Positions 28,179 to 38,803 of a stretch of DNA of 64,000 nt are shown piece after piece. The position numbers and the translations under genes were made by a program. Position 1 is the first letter of the stretch; the number at the start of each line of letters is the position of its first letter. This DNA comes from Candidatus Lachnoclostridium stercoravium (lineage in GTDB: Bacteria > Bacillota > Clostridia > Lachnospirales > Lachnospiraceae). A model generated the notes under the pieces. The model was not told the DNA's origin. It did no database searches and saw only the letters and a list, made by a program, of their open reading frames with translations. The stretch is taken from positions 1-64,000 of the forward strand of contig DWZA01000051.1 of assembly GCA_019118365.1 (NCBI GenBank), given 5' to 3'.

Positions 28179-29615
28179 TTACTGGATCTTTTCCCATGCT
28201 TCTTCACTGAGTATCCGTTTGTGGAATATCAAAAGCAAAATTCCGGATGTTGTGGCGGACGTAATGTCCGAGATCGGTTCTGCGAAATAGATGGAAAGAA
28301 CGTCTCCGGTGATAGCCGGAAGGATGACGGCCAGCGGGATCAGCAGGATCACCTTGCGCAGCAGGGCGATAAAAAGGGAGATCTTCGCCTGACCAAGGCC
28401 CATAAACGTTGTCTGGCAGCCCATCTGTACGCCGAAGAGCCAGATACCGGACATGAAGATCGGCATGACGCGCACCACCAGGGCGGTCAGCTCTTCCTCG
28501 CTTGTAAAGATCCTGGCAAAAACTTCCGGAAACTGGGTGATCAGCAGACATTCTGTCAAAGTGAAAGAAAATGCCACGATAATGGTGATCTTGATCGTTT
28601 TGCGTACCCGGTCGAAATTCTTGGCTCCGAAATTATAACTGATGATGGGCTGGATCCCCTGGGTGAAGCCCTGGATCGGGATGAATACCAGCTGCATGAC
28701 GCTCTGGAGTATGGTCATGGAACCGACATAGAGATCGCCGCCGTACCGGGAAAGACCGGAATTGAAAACGACGTTGATAGCGCTTTCTGTAAACTGCATG
28801 ATAAACGGGGAGATCCCCAGGGAGGCGATCCGCCGGATCAGAGGAAAATCGGGGACCAGGCATACCTTTCTTATATTGATCACAGACTTTTTCGAGGTCA
28901 AAAACCGAAGCACCCAGGCGGCGCTTAAAGCCTGGGAGATGATCGTAGCCAAAGCCGCGCCTACTACGTCCATATGGAACAGGAAGATAAAAACCGGATC
29001 CAGGATGATATTGGTCACTGCGCCGATGAGTACGGACAGCATGGCGGTCTTGGCTTGGCCCTGAGAAGTGATGAACATGTTAAGTCCCAGAGAAAGCTGC
29101 ACGAAAATGGTTCCGATCAGATATACGCTGATATAGCTGTCCGCGTAGACAATAGTCTCGTCGCTGGCCCCGAACATATAGAGAAGTGGCCTCTTTACGA
29201 TCAGAAACAGGAGCGTCAGCGTAACGGAGAAGAATAAAAGGATCGTAACCGCGTTTCCCAGTATTTTTTCCGCTTCCCGTTTCTTCCCCTTTCCCAGCTG
29301 GATGGCGGCTAAGGGCGCGCCGCCGGCTCCGGCAAAGTAACTGAAGGCGGATACGAGAAGAAGAATGGGGAAAGTGAGGCCGACGCCAGTGAGGGCGGTG
29401 CTCCCGATCTCCGGGATATGGCCGATATAGATACGGTCTACGATGTTATAAAGAGCGTTGATCAGCTGGGCGACCACAGAGGGTACGGCCAGGCGGACCA
29501 TAAGGCTGGGGATGGGATCTGTACCCATCCGGGTATCGGCAGAAGATGTCTGTGCCATGGCAGTTTTCGCTTCCTTTCTTAATCTTAATGTATTGGAATG
29601 GTCTTTCGCAGGCAT
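28179..29615 (-). CDS. MATE family efflux transporter
   Basis: 12-TM MATE pattern (PSLMVRLAVPSVVAQLINALYNIVDRIYIGHI). Confidence 0.93.
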   Translation of the reverse strand: MPAKDHSNTLRLRKEAKTAMAQTSSADTRMGTDPIPSLMVRLAVPSVVAQLINALYNIVDRIYIGHIPEIGSTALTGVGLTFPILLLVSAFSYFAGAGGAPLAAIQLGKGKKREAEKILGNAVTILLFFSVTLTLLFLIVKRPLLYMFGASDETIVYADSYISVYLIGTIFVQLSLGLNMFITSQGQAKTAMLSVLIGAVTNIILDPVFIFLFHMDVVGAALATIISQALSAAWVLRFLTSKKSVINIRKVCLVPDFPLIRRIASLGISPFIMQFTESAINVVFNSGLSRYGGDLYVGSMTILQSVMQLVFIPIQGFTQGIQPIISYNFGAKNFDRVRKTIKITIIVAFSFTLTECLLITQFPEVFARIFTSEEELTALVVRVMPIFMSGIWLFGVQMGCQTTFMGLGQAKISLFIALLRKVILLIPLAVILPAITGDVLSIYFAEPISDITSATTSGILLLIFHKRILSEEAWEKIQ

Positions 29616-29622
29616 GTCTATT

Positions 29623-30078
29623 TCAGAGCCTGTGGCTGCTGCTATATTCGGATAGGTTGGAGTACAGCCTGTCCAGACCGTTCACAAAAGACTTTTTTTC
29701 TTCCGGCGAAAAGCCGGAAAAGTTGATACCGGACATTTTTTCATAGGCCTTTGTGCAGCCGGATTCCAGACTGCGGGCCGCCTGCGTCAGACATACCCGG
29801 ATCTCGCGGCGGTTTTCCGGGTTTTCCCTGCGGGTCAGCAGACCGGCCTTTTCCAGCCGCTCCAGCATGCTGGATAACGTCGTCTTGGCAAGATTTGTCC
29901 GCTGGCTCAGCTGGCTGATGGTGATGTCGTCCTCCTGCCAGAGGACAAAGATAATATTGATCTGCGAGCCGTTCAGATCCGTGCCCGCGTATTCTTTTAA
30001 AAGCTGGCGGAAGATCCGGCCCTGAAGAAACTTGATCTGTGCGATTCGTATGCCGATCGGCAGATGGTTTCCATCCAA
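29623..30078 (-). CDS. MarR family transcriptional regulator
   Basis: wHTH: DITISQLSQRTNLAKTTLSSMLERLEKAGLLTRRENPENRREIRVCLT. Confidence 0.93.
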   Translation of the reverse strand: MDGNHLPIGIRIAQIKFLQGRIFRQLLKEYAGTDLNGSQINIIFVLWQEDDITISQLSQRTNLAKTTLSSMLERLEKAGLLTRRENPENRREIRVCLTQAARSLESGCTKAYEKMSGINFSGFSPEEKKSFVNGLDRLYSNLSEYSSSHRL

Positions 30079-30095
30079 AATTACCGCCTCCTCAT

Positions 30096-30136
30096 ATAAC
30101 AGTACTATATAGAACTATTCTATATAGTACTGTTAT
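30096..30136. promoter_or_regulatory. Perfect 18-bp inverted repeat, candidate MarR operator
   Basis: ATAACAGTACTATATAGA-ACTAT-TCTATATAGTACTGTTAT, 18 nt upstream of the marR start codon. Confidence 0.75.
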
Positions 30137-30156
30137 AGTATGATAATGGGAAACAG

Positions 30157-31764
30157 TCAAGTCTTTTTTGCCGGAATGCAGCGGCCAGTACGGTTTCTGT
30201 GAAATGAAAGAAGAAGGCCGCCGTAGCAGGCGCTTAAGATCAAAGACTGCAGGCAAATGCTCAGGAACCCGTGAAGCCGGGAAAAAATAGCTCCGGTGAT
30301 CTCCCAGGCGGTGAAAAAACGGGTGATCCCTATGGAAACGGCCAGAAAAAAGGCTGGTTTTACGATCATGTTCCAGGCATTCCAGGAAAAAGGAGCCAGC
30401 TTTTCCAGGGAATACAGGTGGAGCAGGGCGAGAAAAAGCTCGCTGGCAAGCATTCCCCACAAAAGGGCGGCCATTCCGTATCTGGGGATACCAAAAAAGA
30501 CAAAGCCCAGCCGCAGGAGCATGGCGGCCGTATTTTGCAGAAACGTAGTCGTATTTTTTCCAAGGCCGTTGAGGATGCTTCCGGTGGTGGTGGAAAGGTA
30601 GAGAAACGGGCAGAGCCATGCCAGGATCACGATAAAATCCCCGGCGTTTCCATTGTGGAATACCGTACTTCCCAGATCCGAGCCGTACAGGGTAAAAACG
30701 CCGATGCACAAAATGCCCATGTACAGGCTGTAGCGGATGGAAGCTGAAATCGTAGAAGAGATCTGCCGGCGGTTCCCCTCAGACTGGGCTCTTGCAACTG
30801 CAGGGAGCAGGAGCACGGCGATGGAATTAGTTATAGCGGAAGGAAAGAGGATAAATGGAAGCGCCATTCCGGTGAGGACGCCGTATACGCTCAGGGCATC
30901 AGAAGGAGAAAAACCGAAAGCCCGCAGCCGCTCCGGGATCCATATGGCTTCTGTGCTGGCTAAGAGGTTCAGCACCAGCCGGGTACCCATCAGAGGAAAG
31001 GCTGCGGCCATTAACGGGAGAAATGCATCCTGCCATGGATGATCCTGCGGGGATTCTGATCGAGGATCCGCCCCGAAAACCGCCGGGTCATCCGGACGCG
31101 CCGGATCTGATCCCGGTTCGGGGACAGACCGCCCCGGCTGAAAGAGACAGACGGCAAGGAGAGTGAACAGGCAGGAGGCGGCTTCTCCGGCCAGATGGCC
31201 GATGACAGCCAGCTGGACGGTCAGGGTCATCCCTCTTCCTGTCATGATATCGGCGATCAGGAATACGATCCCCATGCGCACCAGCTGCTCCGCCACCTGA
31301 GAAAAAGCGGGGACTTTTGTTTTCTGCATGCCGTAATAATAGCCATTGATACAGGCGTGGACGGCAGAACAGGGGATCGACAGGGCGATATAGGGCAGCA
31401 GGGGAGCGCAGCGCTCCTCCATGAGGATCCGGGCGGCCAGAAGATCAGCGGACCGCCAGATCAGGACAGCGAGAAAAACAGAGATAGAAAGGGCGGCCGC
31501 TGCGCCGGACAGAAAAATAGTCCGGCCCTTTTTCATGTTTGCCGCTACGCACTGGGACACTGCCGTCTGGATGGATCCGGCGCAGAGAGCGAAACAGATC
31601 CCGAAGACAGGATGTACCATATTGTAAAGTCCCAGACCTTCTGCGCCGATGGTCCGGGACAGATAGATCCGATAGAAAAAACCTAAGATCCGGCAGAGAA
31701 AGCCGGTACAGGCAAGGAGCAGGGCGCCGGCTAAAAACGCCCGTTTCTTGGGGGAAAGTTTCAT
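30157..31764 (-). CDS. Polysaccharide/lipid flippase family protein (SpoVB/MurJ-like)
   Basis: Multi-TM MOP superfamily pattern (LLACTGFLCRILGFFYRIYLSRTIGAEGLGLYNMVHPVFGICFAL). Confidence 0.88.
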   Translation of the reverse strand: MKLSPKKRAFLAGALLLACTGFLCRILGFFYRIYLSRTIGAEGLGLYNMVHPVFGICFALCAGSIQTAVSQCVAANMKKGRTIFLSGAAAALSISVFLAVLIWRSADLLAARILMEERCAPLLPYIALSIPCSAVHACINGYYYGMQKTKVPAFSQVAEQLVRMGIVFLIADIMTGRGMTLTVQLAVIGHLAGEAASCLFTLLAVCLFQPGRSVPEPGSDPARPDDPAVFGADPRSESPQDHPWQDAFLPLMAAAFPLMGTRLVLNLLASTEAIWIPERLRAFGFSPSDALSVYGVLTGMALPFILFPSAITNSIAVLLLPAVARAQSEGNRRQISSTISASIRYSLYMGILCIGVFTLYGSDLGSTVFHNGNAGDFIVILAWLCPFLYLSTTTGSILNGLGKNTTTFLQNTAAMLLRLGFVFFGIPRYGMAALLWGMLASELFLALLHLYSLEKLAPFSWNAWNMIVKPAFFLAVSIGITRFFTAWEITGAIFSRLHGFLSICLQSLILSACYGGLLLSFHRNRTGRCIPAKKT

Positions 31765-31818
31765 AAGGCTTCCTGTGGATAAGGGTTGTTAAAATTATAT
31801 TTAGGACAAAATTTGATT

Positions 31819-31841
31819 ATTCCTATTGAATTTATAGGAAT
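31819..31841. promoter_or_regulatory. Inverted repeat overlapping the nifS promoter
   Basis: ATTCCTAT-TGAATTT-ATAGGAAT; candidate -35 TTGAAT (31826-31831) inside it and -10 TATAAT (31848-31853). Confidence 0.6.
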
Positions 31842-31945
31842 ATACTATATAATGGAAAATGTAGATGAAGCTTTGACCTTCTTTCTACAGGAAAGAATGC
31901 CTGCGGCGTACGAGAAGACGAAAAATAAGCAGGAAGAAAGGCGGA

Positions 31946-33145
31946 ATGTTTATGAAACAGATGATCTATCTGGACAATGCGGCGACTACGAAGACGAGGC
32001 CGGAAGTGGTAGAGGCCATGCTGCCGTATTTTACAGAGTTTTATGGAAATCCTTCGTCAGTATATGGATTTTCTGAAGAAAGCAAGAAAGCCATTTCCCA
32101 TACAAGGGAAGTGATCGCAGCGTCCCTGGGAGCGAAGCCCAACGAGATCTATTTCACAGCAGGAGGAAGCGAGGCGGACAACTGGGCGATCAAGGCTACA
32201 GCCGAAGCTTACCAGGATAAGGGACGCCATATCATCACCACAAAGATCGAGCATCACGCGGTGCTCCATACCTGTCAGTACCTGGAGACAAGAGGCTTTG
32301 AGGTGACTTATCTGGATGTGGATGAAAACGGGCTGGTAAGTCCGGAACAGGTGGAAAAGGCCATCCGCCCGGACACGATCCTTATTTCTATCATGTTTGC
32401 CAATAATGAGATCGGGACCATCGAACCTATCGCTGAGATCGGAAAGATCGCCAGAGCCCACGGCGTGCTCTTCCATACGGACGCGGTACAGGCCTATGCC
32501 CATGTGCCGATCAATGCGGACGAGTGTTCCATCGACATGCTCAGCGCCAGCGGCCACAAGTTCAACGGCCCCAAGGGTATCGGTTTCCTTTATATCCGGA
32601 AAGGAGTAAAGATCCGTTCCTTCATCCATGGAGGCGCTCAGGAGCGGAAACGCCGCGCCGGGACAGAGAATGTGCCAGGGATCGCCGGCATGGGAAGGGC
32701 TGTGGAGCTGGCCATGGCGGATATGAAAGAACGGGCGGAAAAGGAAACGGAGCTTAGAGATTACCTGATGGATAAGGTGATGGCGACGGTTCCTTATACC
32801 AGGATCAACGGAGACAGGGAAAAACGTCTCCCTAACAACATTAATTTTGCTTTCCAGTTTATTGAGGGGGAATCCCTTCTGATCATGCTGGATATGGAGG
32901 GAATCTGCGGTTCCAGCGGTTCCGCCTGCACCTCAGGCTCACTGGATCCGTCCCATGTGCTTTTAGCTATCGGCCTTCCTCATGAGATCGCCCACGGTTC
33001 GCTGAGGCTTACCTTAAGCGAGGAAAATACAAAAGAAGAGATGGATTACGTGGCGGAAAAGATCCGGCAGATCGTAGAGCGGTTACGGAGCATGTCCCCC
33101 CTTTATGAGGATTTCATAAAGAAACAGGATAAAGCCAGAAATTGA
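31946..33145 (+). CDS. nifS: Cysteine desulfurase
   Basis: MIYLDNAATTKTRPEVVEAM...SASGHKFNGPKGIGFLYIRKG; GSSGSACTSGS. Confidence 0.95.
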   Translation: MFMKQMIYLDNAATTKTRPEVVEAMLPYFTEFYGNPSSVYGFSEESKKAISHTREVIAASLGAKPNEIYFTAGGSEADNWAIKATAEAYQDKGRHIITTKIEHHAVLHTCQYLETRGFEVTYLDVDENGLVSPEQVEKAIRPDTILISIMFANNEIGTIEPIAEIGKIARAHGVLFHTDAVQAYAHVPINADECSIDMLSASGHKFNGPKGIGFLYIRKGVKIRSFIHGGAQERKRRAGTENVPGIAGMGRAVELAMADMKERAEKETELRDYLMDKVMATVPYTRINGDREKRLPNNINFAFQFIEGESLLIMLDMEGICGSSGSACTSGSLDPSHVLLAIGLPHEIAHGSLRLTLSEENTKEEMDYVAEKIRQIVERLRSMSPLYEDFIKKQDKARN

Positions 33146-33194
33146 TCGCAAGAGAAAAAGAAAGGAGAGGGGCGGAAAGCCCCTGGGAAAATAT

Positions 33195-33632
33195 ATGTAT
33201 ACAGAGAAAGTAATGGACCATTTCCAGCATCCGAGAAATGTTGGAGAGATCGAGAATCCCAGCGGAATGGGAACAGTAGGAAACGCAAAGTGCGGAGATA
33301 TTATGAGGATCTACCTGGACATTGATGAAAATCAGGTGATCCGGGACGTGAAGTTCAAGACATTCGGCTGCGGCGCGGCAGTGGCCACCAGCAGCATGGC
33401 TACCGAGATGGTAAAGGGAAAGACCGTGCAGGAGGCTATGGAAGTGACGAATAAGGCGGTCTGCGAAGCCCTGGACGGACTTCCGCCGGTAAAGATCCAC
33501 TGCTCCCTTCTGGCAGAAGAGGCGATCCATGCGGCTCTCTGGGATTACGCCCAGAAAAACGGGATCACCATCGAAGGACTTTCCAAACCGAAGTCTGATA
33601 TCGGAGAAGAAGAGGAAGAAGAGGAATATTAA
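33195..33632 (+). CDS. nifU: Fe-S cluster assembly scaffold NifU-like
   Basis: YTEKVMDHFQHPRNVGEIENPSGMGTVGNAKCGD. Confidence 0.95.
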   Translation: MYTEKVMDHFQHPRNVGEIENPSGMGTVGNAKCGDIMRIYLDIDENQVIRDVKFKTFGCGAAVATSSMATEMVKGKTVQEAMEVTNKAVCEALDGLPPVKIHCSLLAEEAIHAALWDYAQKNGITIEGLSKPKSDIGEEEEEEEY

Positions 33633-33663
33633 CTGTTCAGGACAGCACAGGGAGGAAAACAGG

Positions 33664-34551
33664 ATGATCTTTAAAGATCTGGTCTATGCGGTGAAAAGTC
33701 CCGGAAGGTACGGGGATTTCCTGAAAAGAAAAGGCTGGATGGTATTTCTGTATGGCTTCTTCCTCATAACGGCGTATTTCCTCATCGTCAACGTAGTTCC
33801 TATGGCGCGGTTTCAGATCCTGTACGGTGGATTCCAGGGGATCGTGGAGCGGGGCGTTCCGGACTTTGAACTGGAAAACGGCAGGCTCTATCTGAAGGAC
33901 TCCTGGTATCTGGATGAACAGGGCGTATATGTGGATATTGATACTTCCAGGGATTGGGTGCAGGAGAACCAGGAAGAAGTAGAGAAGATCCTGCAGGACG
34001 GCAGCTACTATGCGGTAATGATCGCCGACGGCAGTACGATGGCCGTAAAAAGTGACGGAAGCGTGGAGATTTTCCATTTTGGAGATCTGGCGGGGCTGAA
34101 TCTTTCCAAAGACGATATTTACCAGTTCATCCCCCTGCTGGATCTGATCATCGTCCTTATTATGATCGCCTGGTATATTGCGGATATCGCCCTCTTTTTC
34201 CTTGGCGCCCTGATCCTTGGCCTGGCAGGCCTGATCTTCCGGCAGGCGTTTAATGCCCGTTTAAGCTTTGGACAGCTTTTTCTTCTGAGCATCTATGCCA
34301 AAACGGCGGCTTTGATCCTGAAGGGAGTTTTAAATGTATTTTCGATCCCCGTACCCTTTGGAACGGCGATGTATATGGCGATCTCCTGCGGCTATCTTGC
34401 CCTGGCTGTCAAGGGCATCAGCGAGGAACAGGAAAGGGAAAGGCAGCTGAGCGAGATGAACGCTTCCTGGAAAGGGGGCAATCCAGTGTGGAAGCCAGAA
34501 GGACGGGATGAAGATCCGAATCGGAACATGAATGAAAACAGCGGAGAGTAA
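33664..34551 (+). CDS. DUF1189-like membrane protein
   Basis: MIFKDLVYAVKSPGRY... with several TM segments. Confidence 0.65.
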   Translation: MIFKDLVYAVKSPGRYGDFLKRKGWMVFLYGFFLITAYFLIVNVVPMARFQILYGGFQGIVERGVPDFELENGRLYLKDSWYLDEQGVYVDIDTSRDWVQENQEEVEKILQDGSYYAVMIADGSTMAVKSDGSVEIFHFGDLAGLNLSKDDIYQFIPLLDLIIVLIMIAWYIADIALFFLGALILGLAGLIFRQAFNARLSFGQLFLLSIYAKTAALILKGVLNVFSIPVPFGTAMYMAISCGYLALAVKGISEEQERERQLSEMNASWKGGNPVWKPEGRDEDPNRNMNENSGE

Positions 34552-34554
34552 CAG

Positions 34555-35637
34555 ATGGCAGATAAGAAAAAAGTAGTGATAGGAATGTCAGGCGGCGTGG
34601 ATTCTTCCGTAGCCGCCTGGCTTTTAAAAGAGCAGGGATATGATGTTACAGGCGTTACCATGCAGATCTGGCAGGAAGAGGAAGAGCTGGTCCAGGAGGA
34701 AAACGGAGGCTGCTGCGGCTTAAGCGCAGTGGACGACGCGAGGCAAGTGGCCTGGAAACTGGGTATCCCATATTATGTGATGAATTTCCGAAAGGAATTT
34801 AAGGACAATGTGATCGATTATTTTGTCCATGAATATCTTCAGGGCAGGACCCCTAATCCATGTATCGCCTGCAACCGGTATGTGAAGTGGGAGTCCCTTT
34901 TAAAAAGGAGCCTGGACATTGGGGCCGATTATATCGCAACCGGCCATTACGCCAGGATCGAGAAACTTCCAAACGGCAGGTTCGCCCTGAGAAAATCAGC
35001 TACGGCGGAAAAGGACCAGACCTATGCTCTTTACAGCCTGACTCAGGATCAGCTGGCCAGAACGCTTATGCCGGTGGGAGAGTATACAAAAGACGAAGTG
35101 AGGAAGATGGCGGAAGATCTGGAGCTTCCGGTAGCGAAAAAAAGGGATAGTCAGGAGATATGCTTTATCCCGGATCATGATTATGCCGGATTTATCGACC
35201 GCAGCGGGGAAAAAGTCCCGCCGCCGGGAAATTTTGTGGATACGGAAGGAAATGTGATCGGACGCCATAAAGGGATCACTCATTACACCGTAGGGCAGAG
35301 AAAGGGACTGAACCTTTCCATGGGCCATCCCGTATTTGTCACGGAGATACGGCCAGAGACCAATGAAGTGGTGATCGGAGATTCCCAGGATGTATTTACA
35401 AACCGGCTTTATTGTAGTAATCTAAACTGGATGGCAGTTCCTGGATTAGATGGAAAGGCCAGAGAATTTACGGCCAAGATCCGCTACAGCCATAAAGGAG
35501 CGGAATGCCTGGTAAAGGATCTGGGAGACGGAAGGGCGGAATGCGTGTTTAAAGAGCCCCAGAGAGCCGTTACGCCAGGGCAGGCGGTCGTATTTTATGA
35601 AGGAGATTATGTTGCAGGAGGAGGCACGATCCTATGA
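34555..35637 (+). CDS. mnmA: tRNA 2-thiouridine(34) synthase MnmA
   Basis: [46 protein letters not shown]. Confidence 0.96.
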   Translation: MADKKKVVIGMSGGVDSSVAAWLLKEQGYDVTGVTMQIWQEEEELVQEENGGCCGLSAVDDARQVAWKLGIPYYVMNFRKEFKDNVIDYFVHEYLQGRTPNPCIACNRYVKWESLLKRSLDIGADYIATGHYARIEKLPNGRFALRKSATAEKDQTYALYSLTQDQLARTLMPVGEYTKDEVRKMAEDLELPVAKKRDSQEICFIPDHDYAGFIDRSGEKVPPPGNFVDTEGNVIGRHKGITHYTVGQRKGLNLSMGHPVFVTEIRPETNEVVIGDSQDVFTNRLYCSNLNWMAVPGLDGKAREFTAKIRYSHKGAECLVKDLGDGRAECVFKEPQRAVTPGQAVVFYEGDYVAGGGTIL

Positions 35638-36878
35638 GAAAAGGATGGAAAAATCTGGGGGCGGTGGTTATGGCCATGGCTCTTGGAATGGCGGTTTTAA
35701 ACGGCTGCGCAGGCGGAAAAGCCCAGGATGCAGCGGATCAGATGGAGGCAGAGGCATCCGCCGGGGATCTGACGGACAGCCAGCCGGAAGAGGGAGAGGC
35801 AGATGAAGGTGCGGCAGGCCCTGAGACGGAAAGCAGCAGCCTGGAAGCCGACCGGACAAAGGAGACTGCTCCGGCTATGGAAGACAGGGACGAGACAGTA
35901 TACGTGACTGGAGATAAAGTGAATTTGCGGAAAGACGGTTATCTGAGCGCAGAGGTGGCGGAAGTTGTGCCCATAGGAACAGAACTGAAGCGGACCGGCT
36001 ACAGCGATACCTGGAGCCGGGTGGAATATGACGGCAGCACTCTTTATATCTCCACTCAGTATGTGTCCACGTCCAAGCCTGAGATCCCGGAACAGGTGCC
36101 GGCGGGAACAGTACTGGAAAATGGAGGCGTGGCGGTGGCTATGGATCCGTCCTGGGAATTTGCAGATTATTCCAAGATCAATTCCGGAACAGCGACCCTT
36201 TACAAATCCCAAGCAGCGGATAAGAAGGGGATCACCGTGTGCGTCAACGCCGGACACGGCACCCAGGGAGGTTCTTCTGTAAAGACTCTCTGCCATCCGG
36301 ACGGATCGCCCAAGGTAGTTACCGGCTCTACCCAGGCAGGGGCTACCAGCGCGATCGCCGTGTCTGCAGGCATGGAATTTTTAGACGGTACTCCGGAGGC
36401 CAAGGTCACGCTGGCAGCGGCTAAGATCTTTAAGGAAAAGCTGCTGGCGGAAGGGTACGACGTGCTGATGATCCGGGAGACAGACGACGTACAGCTGGAC
36501 AATATCGCCAGGACCGTGATCGCCAACAACATGGCGGACTGCCATCTGGCTCTCCACTGGGATTCTTCTACTAATGATAAAGGCGCGTTTTACATGAGCG
36601 TTCCGGATATCGCTTCCTATAAGAATATGTACCCGGTTAGCCAGTACTGGCAGCAGCACAACGCTCTGGGCGAGAGCGTGATCGGCGGCTTAAGAAACGC
36701 CGGAGTAAAGATATTCTCAAACGGAGCTATGGGCATGGACCTTACCCAGACCTCCTACTCCACGATCCCGTCCATCGATATCGAGTTAGGCGATAAGGGA
36801 TCCGACTATTCCCAGCCGACCTTAGAGAAGCTGGCGGCCGGAATGGTTGCAGGGATCAACGCATATTTTGGAAAATAA
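35634..36878 (+). CDS. N-acetylmuramoyl-L-alanine amidase lipoprotein with SH3-like domain
   Basis: Lipobox [10 protein letters not shown]3 ([12 protein letters not shown]); amidase_3 ([12 protein letters not shown]... LALHWDSS). Confidence 0.88.
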   Translation: MRKGWKNLGAVVMAMALGMAVLNGCAGGKAQDAADQMEAEASAGDLTDSQPEEGEADEGAAGPETESSSLEADRTKETAPAMEDRDETVYVTGDKVNLRKDGYLSAEVAEVVPIGTELKRTGYSDTWSRVEYDGSTLYISTQYVSTSKPEIPEQVPAGTVLENGGVAVAMDPSWEFADYSKINSGTATLYKSQAADKKGITVCVNAGHGTQGGSSVKTLCHPDGSPKVVTGSTQAGATSAIAVSAGMEFLDGTPEAKVTLAAAKIFKEKLLAEGYDVLMIRETDDVQLDNIARTVIANNMADCHLALHWDSSTNDKGAFYMSVPDIASYKNMYPVSQYWQQHNALGESVIGGLRNAGVKIFSNGAMGMDLTQTSYSTIPSIDIELGDKGSDYSQPTLEKLAAGMVAGINAYFGK

Positions 36879-36902
36879 AAGTAACAAAAGACAGAAAATG
36901 AA

Positions 36903-36947
36903 CCAGGCCTGAGAAGATCCGGAAAGGAAAGATCTTCTCAGGCCTGG
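36903..36947. terminator. Bidirectional terminator between amidase and ribH
   Basis: CCAGGCCTGAGAAGATC...GATCTTCTCAGGCCTGG, 17-bp perfect stem between convergent genes. Confidence 0.8.
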
Positions 36948-37023
36948 CTTATTGTCAAGTTACGGCAAGACGCGCCAGTGACGAGTCCTTTCAGATTTTT
37001 GACTGGGAATTCATAATTGGCGA

Positions 37024-37491
37024 TCAGGCTTCGATCCCGCGGATCAGGTTCACCATCTCGATGGCGCTTAAGGCGCAGTCATATCCTTTATTGCCTGCTT
37101 TCGTGCCGGCCCGTTCAATGGCCTGCTCGATATTTTCCGTTGTCAGGACGCCAAAGAGCACCGGGATACCGCTGGATAAGGATACCTGGGCGATCCCCTT
37201 GGAAACTTCATTGCACACATAGTCGTAGTGACTGGTGCTTCCGCGGATCACTGCGCCAACGCAGATGACGGCGTCATATTTTCTGCTGTTCGCCATTTTT
37301 GAGGCGATCAGCGGGATCTCAAAGGCTCCGGGGACCCATGCGATATCGATGTCTTCCTCTTTTACGTCGTGGCGGGTCAGCCCGTCCAAAGCGCCGCTTA
37401 CCAGTTTGGATGTGATAAATTCATTGAAACGGGAAGCGACGATCCCCACTTTCATATCTTTGGCAGTTAATTTCCCTTCTAAAATGTTCAT
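37024..37491 (-). CDS. ribH: 6,7-dimethyl-8-ribityllumazine synthase
   Basis: [24 protein letters not shown]...[14 protein letters not shown]. Confidence 0.96.
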   Translation of the reverse strand: MNILEGKLTAKDMKVGIVASRFNEFITSKLVSGALDGLTRHDVKEEDIDIAWVPGAFEIPLIASKMANSRKYDAVICVGAVIRGSTSHYDYVCNEVSKGIAQVSLSSGIPVLFGVLTTENIEQAIERAGTKAGNKGYDCALSAIEMVNLIRGIEA

Positions 37492-37546
37492 AATAAAAAT
37501 CCTCCTATCGCTGTTTATTTTTATACGTTGCTGCGGATGTGCACGC

Positions 37547-38749
37547 TTACCTGTAGTGCAGGATGTGGCCCATTTTTTTCTGCTTTGTTTTCAGGTAAAA
37601 CAGGTCGTATGCAGTGGCGTCCATCTGGATCGGAACACGTTCCGTGATCTCCATGCCAAAATCAGAGAGCTGGTAGACTTTGTCTGGATTGTTGGTGAGA
37701 AGGCGCATGGTCTTTACTCCCAGATCCCGGAGTATCTGCGCGCCGATAAAATATTCTCTCAGGTCCCCTGCAAAACCCAAAGCCAGGTTCGCCTCCAGGG
37801 TATCCATACCCTGGTCCTGAAGCTCATAAGCCCGCAGTTTATTGATCAGGCCTATGCCGCGGCCTTCCTGGCGCATATAAAGAAGGATGCCCCGGCCTTC
37901 TTTTTCGATCTGGGTCATGGCTGAAGCAAACTGCTGTCCACAGTCGCAGCGCAGGGAACCGAAGGCGTCGCCGGTAAGGCATTCCGAATGGACGCGGCAG
38001 AGGATATCTTTCCCGTCGCCGATCTCGCCTTTGACAAGAGCGACGTGGTGTTCGCCGTTTAACAGGTTCACGTAGCCGTGAGCCATAAATTCTCCGTATT
38101 TTGTGGGAAGCTTGGTCACTGCGGCCTTCTGCACCAGCTTATCGTGACGCTTGCGGTATTCCTGGATCCCTTTGATAGTGATAAATTTCAGGTTCCATTT
38201 TTGGGCCAGCTCCATCAGCTCAGGGGTACGCATCATAGTCCCGTCGTCTCTCATGATCTCGCAGCAGAGGCCGCACTCTTTTAAACCTGCCAGGCGGAGC
38301 AGGTCCACCGTGGCTTCCGTGTGGCCGTTCCGCTCCAGAACGCCGTTTTTCTTTGCCAGAAGGGGAAACATGTGGCCTGGTCTGCGGAAATCTTCCGGAC
38401 GGGAATCCGGGTCTGCACAGGCTCTTGCGGTAATACCTCTTTCCTCGGCGGAAATGCCGGTAGTAGTGGAAACGTGGTCCACGGAAACGGTAAAGGCGGT
38501 TTCGTGGTTATCCGTATTGTCCGATACCATCTGGGGAAATGAGAGCTTTCTGCAAAGTTCTGCGCTCATGGGCATGCAGATCAGCCCCTTGCCGTGGACG
38601 GCCATAAAATTTACGTTTTCTGTGGTGGCAAACTCCGCCGCGCAGATGAAATCACCTTCATTTTCCCTGTTTTCGTCGTCAGTGACCAGGATGATCCTGC
38701 CTTTCTTTAAATCCTCCAGAGCTTCTTCAACAGTATTAAATTCAAACAT
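37547..38749 (-). CDS. ribBA: Bifunctional DHBP synthase / GTP cyclohydrolase II
   Basis: [39 protein letters not shown]. Confidence 0.96.
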   Translation of the reverse strand: MFEFNTVEEALEDLKKGRIILVTDDENRENEGDFICAAEFATTENVNFMAVHGKGLICMPMSAELCRKLSFPQMVSDNTDNHETAFTVSVDHVSTTTGISAEERGITARACADPDSRPEDFRRPGHMFPLLAKKNGVLERNGHTEATVDLLRLAGLKECGLCCEIMRDDGTMMRTPELMELAQKWNLKFITIKGIQEYRKRHDKLVQKAAVTKLPTKYGEFMAHGYVNLLNGEHHVALVKGEIGDGKDILCRVHSECLTGDAFGSLRCDCGQQFASAMTQIEKEGRGILLYMRQEGRGIGLINKLRAYELQDQGMDTLEANLALGFAGDLREYFIGAQILRDLGVKTMRLLTNNPDKVYQLSDFGMEITERVPIQMDATAYDLFYLKTKQKKMGHILHYR

Positions 38750-38774
38750 GATAAACCTCCTTCTTGCTAAAATC

Positions 38775-38803
38775 GTAACAGTTCAGCCGTCCTGAACGGT
38801 TAC
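38775..38803. repeat. Dispersed palindromic repeat, copy C (ribE-ribBA junction)
   Basis: GTAACAGTTCAG-CCGTC-CTGAACGGTTAC, 12-bp arms with one mismatch. Confidence 0.7.

Noticed and set aside
28164-28928. 254-aa plus-strand ORF over the MATE gene
   Set aside because: Antisense to a strongly supported MATE transporter; His/Asp-rich composition typical of a shadow ORF.
31195-31686. 163-aa plus-strand ORF over the flippase gene
   Set aside because: Antisense shadow of a supported membrane protein.
31786-32076. 96-aa ORF upstream of and overlapping nifS
   Set aside because: Its start lies upstream of the predicted transcription start and it overlaps nifS out of frame.
37235-37924. 229-aa plus-strand ORF over ribH/ribBA
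   Set aside because: Antisense to two well-supported riboflavin genes.
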